Assembly (NCBI RefSeq): GCF_024323335.1
Contig: NC_066583.1
Coordinates: 410,576,031-410,640,030 of the forward strand
DNA length: 64,000 bases
Origin: Lathyrus oleraceus
Lineage: Eukaryota > Streptophyta > Magnoliopsida > Fabales > Fabaceae
Reading direction: 5' to 3'
Shown here: in pieces, positions 11,898 to 23,703 of the stretch
Position numbering within the stretch: the first letter of the stretch is position 1
How the letters are laid out: every line of letters begins with the position of its first letter
Notes under the pieces: generated by a model
Database searches by the model: none
Seen by the model: the letters and a program-made list of their open reading frames with translations, nothing else
What the model was told of the DNA's origin: nothing
Program-made: the position numbers and the translations under genes

Positions 11898-12503
11898 ATA
11901 TCAATCATCCATTTTGGTGGATTATGGTTTACACCTTATCAACACCCAAGTTCCATTGATATTAAGGATATACGAGAACTGATCAACCACGAATAAAGGG
12001 TTTGTTGCAAGTGACGAGCATGGAGTCTCGGTTAAGAACCACCCAAAGGGAGTGTACTACGGTTAAACCTGACAATCGTGCTCTACAAGAGGTTCCCATA
12101 GTCATCATCCCATCTTTCGGATATTATTAGATAAACGACTACTCGTATTCCAAAAATATTCTCAAGAGAGACTCTTATGAGTGTAGTATCGCGTAACAAT
12201 CGTATTAAATCTTACACTTGAAAGACCTTGCACTACGTCCTAAAAATAGGCCAAGATGGGCTAGGTAATCTAAGGTCCTTGGCTTCTAAGGCATATATTG
12301 GAAAGAGTAATGCCTAACCACGACTACTCGTGTGACATTATTGATCCCAACATAACTTCCACCAAGTGAATGGACTTGCAAGTCAACTTGCTAAGGAATA
12401 ACTCCACACAAGTCAACAATACTATGCCATTCTCCTATTATAAGTGCACTCGAGTTCGGGTATAGAACTCATCTCACAAGAGACCACCAAGCACACAAGC
12501 AAT

Positions 12504-12505
<2 letters not shown>

Positions 12506-12555
<50 letters not shown>
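12506..12555. repeat. (AT)n microsatellite, about 25 units
   Basis: 50 bp of uninterrupted alternating AT inside the Ogre-1 leader, flanked on both sides by CAAGCAATT. The open frame reading through it (Ile-Tyr repeats) is an artefact. Confidence 0.97.
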
Positions 12556-12557
<2 letters not shown>

Positions 12558-12679
12558 AGCAATTCATACATTACAAACAATACAGTCATCCGAAATTTGC
12601 ACAAAAATATGTCACAAAATAATATAAACAATACAATACAACAAAGGTAAAAAGTAGGTAAAATCCACTAGGCAAATCT

Positions 12680-12696
12680 CCCCAGCAGAGTCGCCA
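12680..12696 (-). other. Ogre-1 primer binding site, tRNA-Arg type
   Basis: On the minus strand TGGCGACTCTGCTGGGG starts at 12696, six bases from the LTR end at 12703. Ogre elements are known for a primer site of this type, reported as complementary to a tRNA-Arg 3' end. Ogre-2 has the same site at 34271 with one change. Confidence 0.85.
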
Positions 12697-15503
12697 CTTT
12701 TCTGTAGCGGGGTATTCGTTACCTTTAGATTTATCGACTAAATCAAAAGTAAATCATATAATTCAAGTCGCCACCGCACTTCTATTTATCCAAAGGAAAG
12801 GTTAGAAAGCGAACAAAAAACGAGAAGTTTTATCAAATCAAAAACTAATAAAAATGTCAGAGATCTGTGTAAGGGGGTTGGTTATGCAATGGGAAGGTTT
12901 TAAGCACCCAAAACATCCTTAGTACTCTAAGGGATCCCTTTTTACAAATGTTGTAAGGTAGGTTGGTATTTGTGAAAATATTTGTGCAAACATGATTGGA
13001 GAGATGAGAAAAGAATATACAATTTATTTACAATTTTGTGTTTGAATGGATAAACCCATTGCCTACGTACCATCTTAAAAAAGATTAGAATCAAAACCTC
13101 GTAGTTCTGGGTAAAAATCTCAAAAGAAGTTGGTGAATTGATTGGTCAAAAGCCTTAAGGTCTTTTGTTATCAAAGGGAGAAAACTCAACCTAAAACCAA
13201 AAATCCACCATGTGAGGAGAGCTTTAACATGCTAGTGAGGGGTTAACCCTATAATAAGCATGCAAGACTTATAGTCCATCACTAAGAATATAGGTGAGTA
13301 TTATATCAACCTCTAGGATAACTCAAACCTAATAGCTAATGTTTATGAAAAGCTTTGGCAAAAGTGGCCATTGAAACCACAAAACAATTGAGTGAGTTAT
13401 ATTTACAAATGAAACGTATTCACAAAGTAAGGTCAAAGTTGACTTAAGGATTCAATTCAAAATAAGTGTTATGAAAATAGTATGAAAAATCAAAAGCATA
13501 GTGCTTAGGTTTCTAATTTTGAAAACAATGTTAATGTTTGCACAAAAGTTTGGCTTGGGTTAGAGTGGAGAGAAGAAGAAGAATGGCTAGGTCCTAAGCA
13601 TGCAAAGATGAAGGAAGAGAAATAAAACCACATTGGAGTTCCCTTCTTAAGATCATAAAGATGATCCAAGTTGCTCCCATCCTTTGGAATTAGCAAGCAA
13701 TAAGCAAATAACTCAAGCAATCGAGCAAATAACAATCAAGCTCCTAGGAATCTTCCAATTGGCCTTTGTATCTCTCACTTTAGATGCTCATGACAATGGT
13801 TCTTCTACTTGGCTTAAGTCTAGGATCCCTGGCACACAAGAACACACAAATCAAAAAGTTCCACAATGCAATAGAAAGAATGGACAAGAGTGAGTTTAGA
13901 ATTGGGTCCTTTCAATGTCTTCTTCAAGATTAAGCATTCTAAAGGCATGAGGCCTATTTGCTCTTTGAAAATTTATAGCATTCTAAAGGCATGAGGCCTA
14001 GTTGCTCTTTAAACTCCATTAGCATAGGTAAGGTCCTAAATCTAAGTCCTTTCTCCATTTGCATTGGGTTCACACAAACAAAACAAAACAAAACACAATG
14101 GTATATACACAATAATGTGCTCAAGTGAGCAAAAGGCAAATTGCATTAACATAAACCTGAGCTCAAGTGAGAAAATGGCAAAAGCAAATGAATTAATGAG
14201 CAGGAAATTAAATTGCATTAAAGTAAATTGCAAGAATTAAATGCTTGAATTAAAAGTTAGTCATTAGTAGTTAGTGTTAGTGTGCCATAAGGCAATTTAG
14301 CGCTATGTTAAGCAATCGTAAGTGGACTAATGTAGTAGTCACACCTATCTAAGGCCGGTCAATAAAACTATAGGGAATAAACACAAATTAGAGACCATGA
14401 CTAGTAAGCCAAGCTCCTACAACTTGCCATGCCAAAAGAAAAGAAGAAATGACCTTGTATTGATTTAGGTTTTTTGCTTGACCAAGAAGCAACTTATCCT
14501 TAATGCAAAGCAATTCACTTGATCTTTGATCAAGATGAATTTGATTTGAATCAAGAAAGGTTAAGCCTCTAATATGTGAAGGCTAACCACCAATCTTTAA
14601 CTCATTGGTCAAAAAAGAAAAAGAAGAAGAAGAAGAAGAAGAAATGGAATGTACATAAATGGAATTCAAATGAGATAAGCAAACTACATTGACCAAATAT
14701 GAAATGAATCAACATCAATCAATGGTAAACAGAAGTGAGATGAAGCTTAGAAGTCAAGAAACAATAAAAATATTTTTGGTATTTTTTTGAATTAAAAATA
14801 ATACTTGAATTAAAATAAACAAAAAAAGGTCAAACTTCAAATCCATTTCAAATCAACTTGGAAAAGTCCAAATGGATCATCCTAAGTTCAACATGGTCAA
14901 AGAAGGTTTGACAAAAAATTTCATCATTTTTAGAAACCAGAAACTAATTTTAAACAATTAAAAATGAAGAAAATATAACATAATTGAACTAAAATCTCAA
15001 ATAAATCTCAAATCAATTAAGAAATTGATGAGAATATTTTTCATAGATTCATCATCATTCAAAGAAAATATTATTGCCATTTTTGAATATTAGAAACTAT
15101 TTTAAATGAACTAAAAATAACCAGAAAATAGAAAATTCACAAAAAACCTTAAATGAACTCATAAAAAATATTAAAAATCATTTTCAGAAACTAGAATTAA
15201 AAAGGGAAATAATGCAATTGGTCCCATATTTTTTGGATTAAAAATGAAAAAGTTATGAAGTTTTTGAAATAAAATGAAATAAAGAAAATAAAATGAAATA
15301 ATCAAAAATTGCAAAAATCCTGGCGCGTTGGATCACATTCATTAAACGATGTGGCACATCAGATGGTGGATAAGCGCACGCGCACCAAAGGCCTTGGTCA
15401 AAAGAGAAACACAAAGCATTTAATAAAGTCATAACATCCAAAGGCTTTGATTAAATATGGGAATGAGATCAAATGGTCCAGATGCATCCACGAGTGGGGG
15501 ATA

Positions 15504-15627
15504 GTGGTGTACACCACCGTCTTCTCTGGCGAGCAAGCCAGCTCCGGCCAGAGTTGCAGGTTTTAAAAAGTTCATTAAAATGCACGATACTCATATCATT
15601 GGAAAGCTGGGGTGATGTACATCACCC
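15504..15627. repeat. Two perfect palindromes in the Ogre-1 LTR
   Basis: GTGGTGTACACCAC at 15504-15517 and GGGTGATGTACATCACCC at 15610-15627. The second is at the position of the 20 bp palindrome in the Ogre-2 LTRs. Both lie downstream of the TATA box on the minus strand, hence in the transcribed region. Confidence 0.8.
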
Positions 15628-16066
15628 ATGTGCCATTAGTTTCCACTCAAGATCATTACATGAAGAGAAATCTGAGATGGAAGTTTATAGTGTTCAACTT
15701 GAACTTGATCAATTCATGAAATTAAATGCATAGATCAATTGCCTCTCACATGAGGACTTCAGAGGAACCAACAAACACAAGAAATGAGCAATAATTAAGG
15801 AGTTTTGAATCAAAAAAGTTTGAACAACAACCTTTGAAGTGCAGCTTTATAAGGCATGATCCTTTCCAATTCTTTGATGCAGTGTGATCTTGAGATGGCA
15901 AAGGAGCTAGGCTAAGGAATTGAAGCTCAATGATCAACTAGTGTAGTTGAAAATTGAACTGAAAAATTGAAAGTGAAAAGCAAAATTCCTTTGAGTGAAG
16001 GGTAGGGATCCAGTTCTGCAGCAATTTAGGCGCATTTAGGTTGTGATTGAATGAAGAATGACACTT

Positions 16067-16076
16067 CTATTTATAG
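16067..16076 (-). promoter_or_regulatory. TATA box of the Ogre-1 LTR
   Basis: Minus-strand CTATAAATAG, the same word as the Ogre-2 TATA box. Just upstream (16109-16137) are several CATGCA/TGCATG words, and the shared word CATGCACACGG. This places U3 at about 16040-17581. Confidence 0.65.
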
Positions 16077-18046
16077 CCAAGCATGCTGCATTACATGAAA
16101 AAACCGTGTGCATGTGGAATAGGGGCCTCCATGCATGGGCATGTACAAGCACATGGGAGGCCCAAACTTGATGGAAAATGCAAGATGAAGTGTAATTGAG
16201 GTGTTTTGGACGTGCAGATTTCATAGCATTGGCTTGTGCACAAAGTTTCAACATGTTTCCCATAAATGAACACAAATCTTCATCTTTTCGAAAATGAACT
16301 TTGCCAAATTGAAACATAGCCATGTGGGTAATGGTTGGAAAGGTGTTGACATGAGGAACACATTTTATGTTGAACAAAAATCCATTTGGGATTGGGAAAT
16401 TTATGAAAACAGGCCATGAATTTCAAGGTACAAAACATGTATATGAGAATTTTACCAAAATAGATCAACTTCAAGCCCTTCTGTTTCATTGATGCAAGCC
16501 TCAAATGACAAAACCTTCAATATAAACGTTGTATACCTTTTCAAGACAATCAATTTGGACTTAAATTTTTCATCATTTGGATTTTTGATGAGAAATTTAT
16601 GGGCACTTGAAGTTGGACCTTTTCACATTTCAATGACTTTGGTCCAAAGTGACCTATAATGTTTTGTATTATCACATGTGTTTCTGTTAGGATTATGAAA
16701 TTATGTTCAACATAACAAATGAAGTAGACATCCTAAAAGTTCCAATGCATTTGATTCCACCTCAAAATCCTGAAAACTGAAGGAGTTAGGCCCTTGGGAA
16801 GTTGACCCAAAATTAGGGTTTCAGTCAAAATGACCTATAATGTTTTGAAATGGATTATGACCATCCAAGCTTAAAATCAATTTTTCATGAACATGAAAGT
16901 TGTTAATATGGTTTGTAAGAACATTTTTTATCTTGGGATCATCTTCATTTGACAAACACATCAAAAGTTAGGTCTTAGTGGATTTCAAAATAGTCAGATG
17001 AATTGACTGATCAACTTCTCAAGTCCAAACTTCAAATATTGATGAATTGATGATTGAGGACACTCACATAGGCACATATATGCATAAAATGATGAATTAA
17101 ATAACTTAACTTGATTGTATTTGATCATGGGTAGAGGTGGCTTCATGAGCAACGCACAGTTGAATTAGGGTTTTCTTGGGAAACAATCCTCAAGCCCTTT
17201 GGTTTATCTTGATCAAATTGACAAATTAAATACTTGGGAGGCGTATATGATGATTTAGAGCTTTGGGATCCATTGTCATGCTTGTTTTCAACTTCATTTG
17301 GCCACATCAATGAACATAGGGGTCTCCTAGGAGCCTTGGATCACATTCTTGCTCAAGCTACAAAACAAACAAAGTTAGTGACATATTTTTGTGCTTTTGG
17401 TTAGTAAACAAAATAAGAAAAGCAATAATATACAATTCAAGCATGCTTGGTGGTCTCAAACTAACTTACACAAGTCCCACCCTAGGGTTAAGTAGCCAAG
17501 ATGTTATGATCCTTGAGGAAAATGCAATGTGCAATGATATGATGCCATGTGGGATCTTAGGGTCAAAATTAGGGTCTTACAGCGATCACTCTTTTTCTCA
17601 TTCCCTAGTTAAGTTTTCTTCCCTTAATTTTCTTGGGGTTTTGCATCAAAATTTTCTCATTAATAAGATACTTAGGATGCATACATCACATTGCATGCAT
17701 AATCATCATAACCATGGATAATCCCCAACAAATCATAATATTCTCCAACAGGGGAAATTTCTGGTTACTCCCATTAGTATTTAATCCTCTCTTACCTTGA
17801 ATACATTGGAAGTCGTCGATATCCATATATCCAAGACTGATAAAATTAAATAGGGGCATCTGTCATACCCCAAAATTCACCCTACCCCCATACAACTTTC
17901 ATCTGATCCATGACCCTATTACACATACATACATTCATTTTTTCATTACCATAATTGCATTAACATACACAACCAAAGGCATATTGTATGGACTCAAGGC
18001 ATGGTGTTTACACCTGAGAGAAAACACCTGCCAAAATAAAAAAACT

Positions 18047-18084
18047 GGGAAATCGATTTCCCCAATCAGGGAAATCGATTTCCC
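18047..18084. repeat. Twin perfect 16 bp palindromes in element 4 U3
   Basis: GGGAAATCGATTTCCC occurs at 18047-18062 and again at 18069-18084, 22 bp apart start to start, ending about 80 bp upstream of the TATA box. Confidence 0.9.
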
Positions 18085-18162
18085 CTGCAAAAACAGCAAC
18101 AATAGATCTGTTTTTTTTATACAAAATGCTTTTTGTTTCCCCAACTTACCCACTTGCTTTCC

Positions 18163-18170
18163 TTATAAAT
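18163..18170 (+). promoter_or_regulatory. TATA box of the element 4 LTR
   Basis: TTATAAAT within CCTTATAAATTGAGG, downstream of the twin palindromes; the likely core promoter. Confidence 0.5.
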
Positions 18171-20804
18171 TGAGGCACTATTTCCCCTCATTTTCCATTC
18201 TTTTTAGCCCCCACAATTTCTGTCCAAACATCATTAACCCTCTTCTCCAAACCTAAATCAAAATAAAAAAATCTTTCTCTCCCAAAAGTCACCCCACACC
18301 AACTTTTTTCCACTTCACATTTTTTCGTCAAAACTTCTCACTCTCTAACATTAATAACTCAGCCCCTTCACTAAGCTTTCACCATAAATATTTTTATCCC
18401 AAACCCCTTGCTTCACATTCAAGTTCAACTCCATTTCAACCTAGCTTTTTCACATTCTTTGGGTAATGATTTTAGCTTAAACTTTTTTAACTTTTTGATT
18501 CTGTTTTTGATTGAAAAATGGTTGATTGTTCTTGGTTGGTCTTTTGAGAGGATTTATATTCAAGCTTGCAAAAAATGATTAACTTTGGTTTACACACTTT
18601 TTTTTGAGATTTTTTGCTTTTACTATCTTTTTGTTCACCTTTTTGTGGTTTCTTTGTGTTTGTTATCATTGACTTTTATTATTAATTTGTTAGTACATTT
18701 GTTTGGTTAATGAGGTCTATTATATCATGGCCATGGTTGTTTAGGTTGATTAAATATTTAATGTTTCAAACCTATTAATGATTGATCATTAAATCATTCA
18801 TGATACTTTGAGGCGTTGATAAATGTCTCTATTCCAACCATATTTGTGCCATTTGATGCATAGATGAAACCGTGTTCTCTACATTAACTTGCTAATCCAT
18901 TTTCTTATTGTTATTCTACTAACTACTAACTTCTAACATTTATATTATTGCACTGTAATTCCTTGCAATTTATTTTATTTTTCATTTTATTTCATCTACT
19001 TTATGTTTATGTTCATTATTTATCTATTCCTAACATTTACGATATTGCACTTTACTTTCTTGCAATTTATTTTATTGTTCACTTTATTTTAAGTACTTTA
19101 TATTTATGTTTATTTTTATCCAACTACATCATTTACATTATGCTAATTTATTTACTATTTTACTAATTTGCTAAATAAAAAGAGGGAGTAAAAATAAAAG
19201 AAAGAGAACAAATCATAATTATTTAAAATATTGAGGATGAACTTAGGGTTGTATAACTTTCTTTGTTATAAATCTATTGTAAGATGATTATTGATCATTT
19301 TGCATCAAAGATAAGTTATCACTTAATGTGTCATATTTTGAGTTTTTGACCTATGGAAAAATAGTCCACAAAATGTTCATTTTGCAAATATTACTAACCA
19401 TTAATTATACTTCACTAACTTTGTTTATCATTAATCTTTATTATTGTAATTTTGGTACTACTAACTTGTTATTTATTTTAATGTCATTTATATGAACTAA
19501 CCATTATTATTATGATATTGTCATTTTTTATCTTTTAATTTACTTTTATGTCATTACCTTGTAATTTACATTGAAGTATCCATTATCATCATCATTGTAC
19601 AAACTCATCATGCATGTTTATTTACTTGCTATTTATTTTATTGTCATCATACATTAAAAAACAACAAAAACATGATAAAATGATAAGATAAAAAATATTC
19701 ACTCCACTCTTAATCAACTTGGACTTAGAGAATTTCATTTTAGGACCTTTGCTTGGATGTCTTTTCCTTATCTTTGTGATACTTTGTAAATGTTGGATTT
19801 TATCCATAACTTACATGCATGTTGTAAAAATGGCATCATGGCACCACCTTAGGGGGGCATGTTTGTAAGACCATTATCCTTTGTTTAGCTTAGGTCACTT
19901 TTTCACACACAAGGCTTTCTCTTGTGCTACCTTACAATGAGATCCTTTAGTTTCTTGTTGGTTACTTTACATTCATGTTGCATAAGCCAAACTTCATAAT
20001 CGAATAAACCAAACCCTTGATTCAACGTCAAGTGGTATTTTCATAATCGGATTCAAAATACAATAAAAGTACGATTATTATTGTGCCCCACGAGCCTTGA
20101 ATGGTGGAGAATGAGTAATAATGGAGCATTCCTACCCTTACTCTGATTATTTTGGATGCAAGACGCTTGACTTATTGTCTAAAATAATCGCCTCCGCCCA
20201 TAGACTTTAGTGCAATATAATCACAAACATTCATTTCATTAAACCCTTATTCAAGGTAAAAATAATACAACTCATCAAACTCATTTATGTGCCTTAGAGC
20301 ATCATCTCGAAAACCCTTTTCTCAAAGGCAAAATCAACCAACCCATAAATATTTTCTACTCCGAACTACGGAGCTCCGATTCCTCATCCCCGAGTGTGTG
20401 ATACGTAGGCTCAAGGGCCCCAATCTTTGGCAAGCACTATAGTAATAAAACAGCCCCTCTTTCAGACAAATTATTTTGAAAATAAAAAAAATGATAGATA
20501 AATCCACATGTATGTAAAACAACCCAAATGGTTCCCATGGAGTACCATGGACGTAAGGGGTGCTAATACCTTCCCCTTACGTAACCGACTTCCGAGCCCA
20601 AACCTCGGTTGCGAGACCGATTCCTTATTCTCTTTTAGCGCTCCCCATGCGCGTTTCTTTTAAGGGTTTTATCTACTATTTCCCTTTGCCTCTCTAATAG
20701 AGGTGTATAAATAAAATTCGGTGGCGACTCTTCTAATTTTACCTCTTGTTGGCATCTCTTTAGTCCCGGTTTCGTTATCGTAAAATCCCTGTAGCGACAT
20801 AAGG

Positions 20805-21716
20805 GAAATGGTATAAAGGATTAAACTCCCATACCCTTTTGATCCTTCCATATTACCTCTAGTTCTTTAATAAGATCCCATCCTACCTGAAGATGTTGAA
20901 AAGGTCGTTTCCCAGATCAAAGAGCTTGAAGTAGAAAACTCTCAATTGCGACTCCAACTCAATAAGGAGAAGCAAAAGAATGAAGATTTGGAAGATGAGA
21001 GCAAGGAGGTAAAAGCCCAGTTTGAAAGCAACAAAAAGAGAGCCATGGACGAGAAATGGAAGAGAGAATGAATTGGTGATGCTCTCTTGGGAGCAAATTC
21101 TGAGCTTAGTGGTCGCAATGATGAGTTGGATTGAGCCTGGCGTGTCATCCGAGACTTGGAAAAGAATTTGGAGTTATCCAACTTAGCCAAGAAGAATGCA
21201 TAAAGTGACTATGAAGCTCAAATCCTTGAATTAAGGAAGACCATCAAGGAGTATCAAGATCACACATCCCATGAGAAATTGGATAAGGAGAACATATACC
21301 AAACCTACCTTCATGAGAAGTTTCAGTTAGGAAGAGCTTGTGAGAAAATCCAAAACATGAAGACTATAATGTTTTATGAAGCCTACCAAGAGTTGAGGAA
21401 CAGTTGTAGATATTCGGAAGATGCCTATCAAAGAATAGAAGGTGTCATATCTAAAAGGGATGTGATTATTAGAAGCCTCCAAGGTCTCTATACCGAATGG
21501 AATAACAAGTATGCAAACATGGTCGTCTTGACCAACTACTCTCTTCAGGATTTCCCCGAAAAGATGAAAGAGGCTGATATAATCATGTGTCTAGAGAATA
21601 CTCCTTGCCAAGTCTACAACTTCGTAAAGTTTTGCAAATAGACTCTGAATGAACTTATTACTGATGTTGAAGCTCTTTGTAAGACTCAAGGAGTCACTTT
21701 CCAAGTTAACTTGTAA
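20805..21716 (+). pseudogene. Element 3 ORF1, C-terminal coiled-coil part
   Basis: Begins directly at the element 4 junction. An initial KLPYPFDPS-type segment is followed by a long stretch rich in E, K, Q and L with heptad character (about 20887-21270, for example IKELEVENSQL), then a more globular tail to 21716. In-frame stops occur near 20860, 21069, 21132 and 21200, and an extra one at 21641. A coiled-coil C-terminus is typical of ORF1 proteins in the Tat group; its role is not established. The N-terminal domain is missing because element 4 inserted upstream. Confidence 0.75.
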
Positions 21717-22030
21717 TTTAAAGTTGTTTTCAATTCAAAGAGGATTATCTCTTTAGCTTCCTTGTCCTTGTTATTTTCTTCCAAAAAGAAAGAATGAATA
21801 AGGCTTTTATGTTTCCATCTTGTGTGTGCTTTTATTTTTTATTGCAATGCCAAATGTTTAAATGTTCCTCGCAATAAATAACACTACAACTAAGAGCTTT
21901 GCCCATAAAAATAAAAATAAAAACAAAACATCCATGCATCATTCTGCATAACATAAAAAAAACAAGAAACTTACCACTTGGAATTTTTCCATCCAGAATC
22001 AGCAATCTGCCTTCTCAACATTGATATTAC
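21717..22030 (+). other. Element 3 ORF1-gag spacer
   Basis: AT-rich, non-coding, ending in a pyrimidine-rich AG-terminated stretch just before the gag region. Analogous in position to the ORF1-gag spacers of Ogre-1 and Ogre-2. Confidence 0.55.
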
Positions 22031-22036
22031 AGCCGA

Positions 22037-23703
22037 AGCAATCAGAGATCACTCATGACCAGCTAGAACAGAATCAAGCCGTCTTGAGGGAAGATATGTC
22101 TAACTTGCGTGGCTAGATGAGGCAACTGATTGAGACAATACCAACCTTGGCTAGAGGGCAATAGGCCATTGCTAGGGATCAAGAGGAAATCCGTCAAGCC
22201 AACCTGCAAGCTGTTATTGCCAACCTGCATACTCATACACCTGATGCTCCTGCTGTGAAAATACTCATAGGGAGACCTGTGGGTATTCCTCTTCTTCTGG
22301 GAGAAGGTCCAGAGAATCCAAACATTGTACACGCTTTCAATCTTCCGTCCTTGAGGTGGATAATCACGATGAATCTTTCTATATCCCAAGGTATGAGTGG
22401 GTCTTTGATACTTTTGGACCAGCAAGCACTGAGATAGAAAGGAAGGTTCATGCCATAGAGGAGAATATGAAGGCGTTGGAGGGGTCCAGTACTTTTGGGC
22501 TAAATGCTGCTGAAACGTGGCTAGTACAAGGAATCCAAATACCTGCTAAATTCAAAGTCCCCAACTTTGAAAAATATAAGGGAATCAGTTGTCTTAGAAT
22601 CCACGTCTGGGCCCACTTTTGGAAAATGGACGTATATTCTAATGATGAGAAGCTACCCATGCACTTCTTCCAAGATAGCCTTAGTGAGGCTTCATTGGAA
22701 TGGTACATGCAGTTAGAGAATACATCTACTTAAACCTGGAAGGAACTAGGTGATGCATTTCTTAAACAATATAAGTATAATATGGATATGACTCCATATA
22801 GAACCCAACTCCAAAGCCTGATGCAAAAAACTGATAAGTTGTTTAAAGAGTACGCCCAATGATGGAGATAGTTGGTTGCTAGGGTCCAACCCCCTCTTCT
22901 TGAGAAGGAACTTTTTGACATGTTTATGGGTACCCTTCATCGAAACTACTTGGAAAAATTGATAGGAAGTACTTCGACTGGATTTTCAAATTTTATGATC
23001 GCCGGCGAAAGGATCGAGAACCGTTTGAAAAGCGGGAAAATTCATAATGCAACAGGTCCATCTATTGGGGAAAGGAAGCCATTTTCTAGGTTTGCCAAAA
23101 AAAAAGGAAGGAGAAGCTAATAATGTATCAGAAACTAAGGGAAAGGTAAAAGTGTACCAGGCACCTTATCAGCAAGCATCTACCGTGGCATCTAATATGT
23201 ATTAGCAGCAACTCTATGCCATCCTTGCAGAGCAGAATGTTGTTCAATGTCCAACTCCATTCCAACAACCATACGCACGTCAACAACATCAATACTATAA
23301 GCAAGTTCAACCAAGGCAGAGGTGGCCTAAGAGGAATATTGGTCATATCCCTACAACTTATGCTCGTTTACTTCCATATCCGCTCAATGGGTCGTTGGTA
23401 CAATTAAGAGAGTTGACACCTCCAACTGTTCTTCCTCCCAGGTATGATGCCAATGCCCATTGTGAGTTCCACTTAGATGCACTTGGCCATACAATCAAGA
23501 ATTGCAAAGCACTTAAATTCAATATGCAAAATTTAATTGATGATAAGGCCATTACGTTCATACCAAATGGTTCCAACATTAACAACAATCCTATGAAACC
23601 TCACGCCGGTCCTTCGATGAGTGTGATAGAAGAATATGGAGGAAAGAAGTTGGTGTCTAGTGTGGGAAATATAAAAACTCTATTGGCTATTATCAAGGAG
23701 TAG
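22037..23703 (+). pseudogene. Element 3 gag (capsid and CHHC-type knuckle), broken
   Basis: Capsid domain from about 22356 to 23120 in one frame with stops near 22731 and 22860; it has KFKVPNFEKYKG, DSLSEASLEWYMQL and YAQ motifs that match Ogre gag. The frame then shifts, and from 23395 a segment contains the knuckle-like motif C-X2-H-X5-H-X4-C (23461-23505), the same spacing as in Ogre-2. Family knowledge says this portion binds RNA. Many stops and frameshifts make it a pseudogene. Confidence 0.85.

Larger units (their letters stand above)
11898..12702 (-). other. Ogre-1 leader, LTR-proximal piece
   Basis: Reverse-complement match to 34265-35020 of Ogre-2. It starts with the right target-site copy ATATC and runs to the primer site. 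It is non-coding apart from trivial open frames. An AT microsatellite at 12506-12555 has expanded at a point where Ogre-2 has only a short AT-rich word. Confidence 0.85.
1..17581 (-). mobile_element. Ogre-1: Ty3/gypsy Tat-clade LTR retrotransposon, 5' part (3' part off window)
   Basis: Read on the minus strand, the order is 5' LTR (17581 to 12703), a six-base gap, a tRNA-Arg-type primer site, a long leader, ORF1 and gag, running off the left edge inside gag. This order, the roughly 4.9 kb LTR and the additional ORF1 before gag are hallmarks of Ogre elements. The leader is split by a complete copia element at 3353-11897; removing one target-site copy and the insert restores a leader that matches the one of Ogre-2 in opposite orientation. 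The base after the LTR begins GCGAT (17582-17586), the presumed target duplication, whose partner lies outside. The copy is dead: ORF1 carries a nonsense codon and gag has stops and a frameshift. Confidence 0.92.
12703..17581 (-). repeat. 5' LTR of Ogre-1 (4879 bp)
   Basis: On the minus strand it begins TGTAAGACCC at 17581 and ends CGCTACA at 12703. It is diverged from but collinear with the Ogre-2 LTRs, sharing the TATA region, the palindrome centred on TGTACA, the TGCTCA/TGAGCA inverted repeats, the CTT-rich tract (GAA repeat at about 14621-14643), and the terminal block with GAACTACGA, TACGTAGGC and GGTGGCGACT. I see no coding sequence; all open frames are short and unconserved. A 44 bp local duplication lies at about 13933-14010. 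Confidence 0.92.
17582..20799 (+). mobile_element. Element 4: Tat-type retrotransposon, 3' end only
   Basis: The piece consists of 279 bp of internal 3' UTR (17582-17860), a polypurine-type junction TTAAATAGGGGCATC shared with Ogre-2, and a complete LTR. It is truncated on the left by Ogre-1. On the right the LTR ends against ORF1 coding sequence of element 3 with no primer site, which identifies this as a 3' LTR whose element inserted into element 3. The presumed target duplication begins TAAGG (20800-20804), but its partner is not in view. Confidence 0.75.
17861..20799 (+). repeat. 3' LTR of element 4 (2939 bp)
   Basis: Starts TGTCATACCCC and ends TAGCGACA. It has a TATA box (18163-18170), twin 16 bp palindromes upstream of it, and the Tat terminal block: GAACTACG at 20363, TACGTAGGC at 20402, a GGGTGCTAATACCTTCCC-like word near 20560 and GGTGGCGACTC at 20720-20730. 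The middle (about 18400-20300) is AT-rich, and I see no gene in it. Confidence 0.85.

Noticed and set aside
12422..12631. Minus-strand open frame with a long Ile-Tyr repeat
   Set aside because: Produced by the AT microsatellite.
13933..14010. 44 bp local duplication with GCATTCTAAAGGCATGAGG
   Set aside because: A real but trivial LTR-internal duplication, absent from the Ogre-2 LTRs.
17389..19166. Short open frames in the LTR and UTR sequence
   Set aside because: Short, hydrophobic by AT bias, not conserved between related LTRs.
17861..20799. Interpretation as the 5' LTR of element 3
   Set aside because: A polypurine-type junction precedes it and no primer site follows, while ORF1 C-terminal coding sequence starts immediately after it. 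A 3' LTR of a separate inserted element fits better, though a shared-LTR array cannot be fully excluded.
22063..22451. Minus-strand open frames of 72-120 codons
   Set aside because: Antisense to the start of the element 3 gag.
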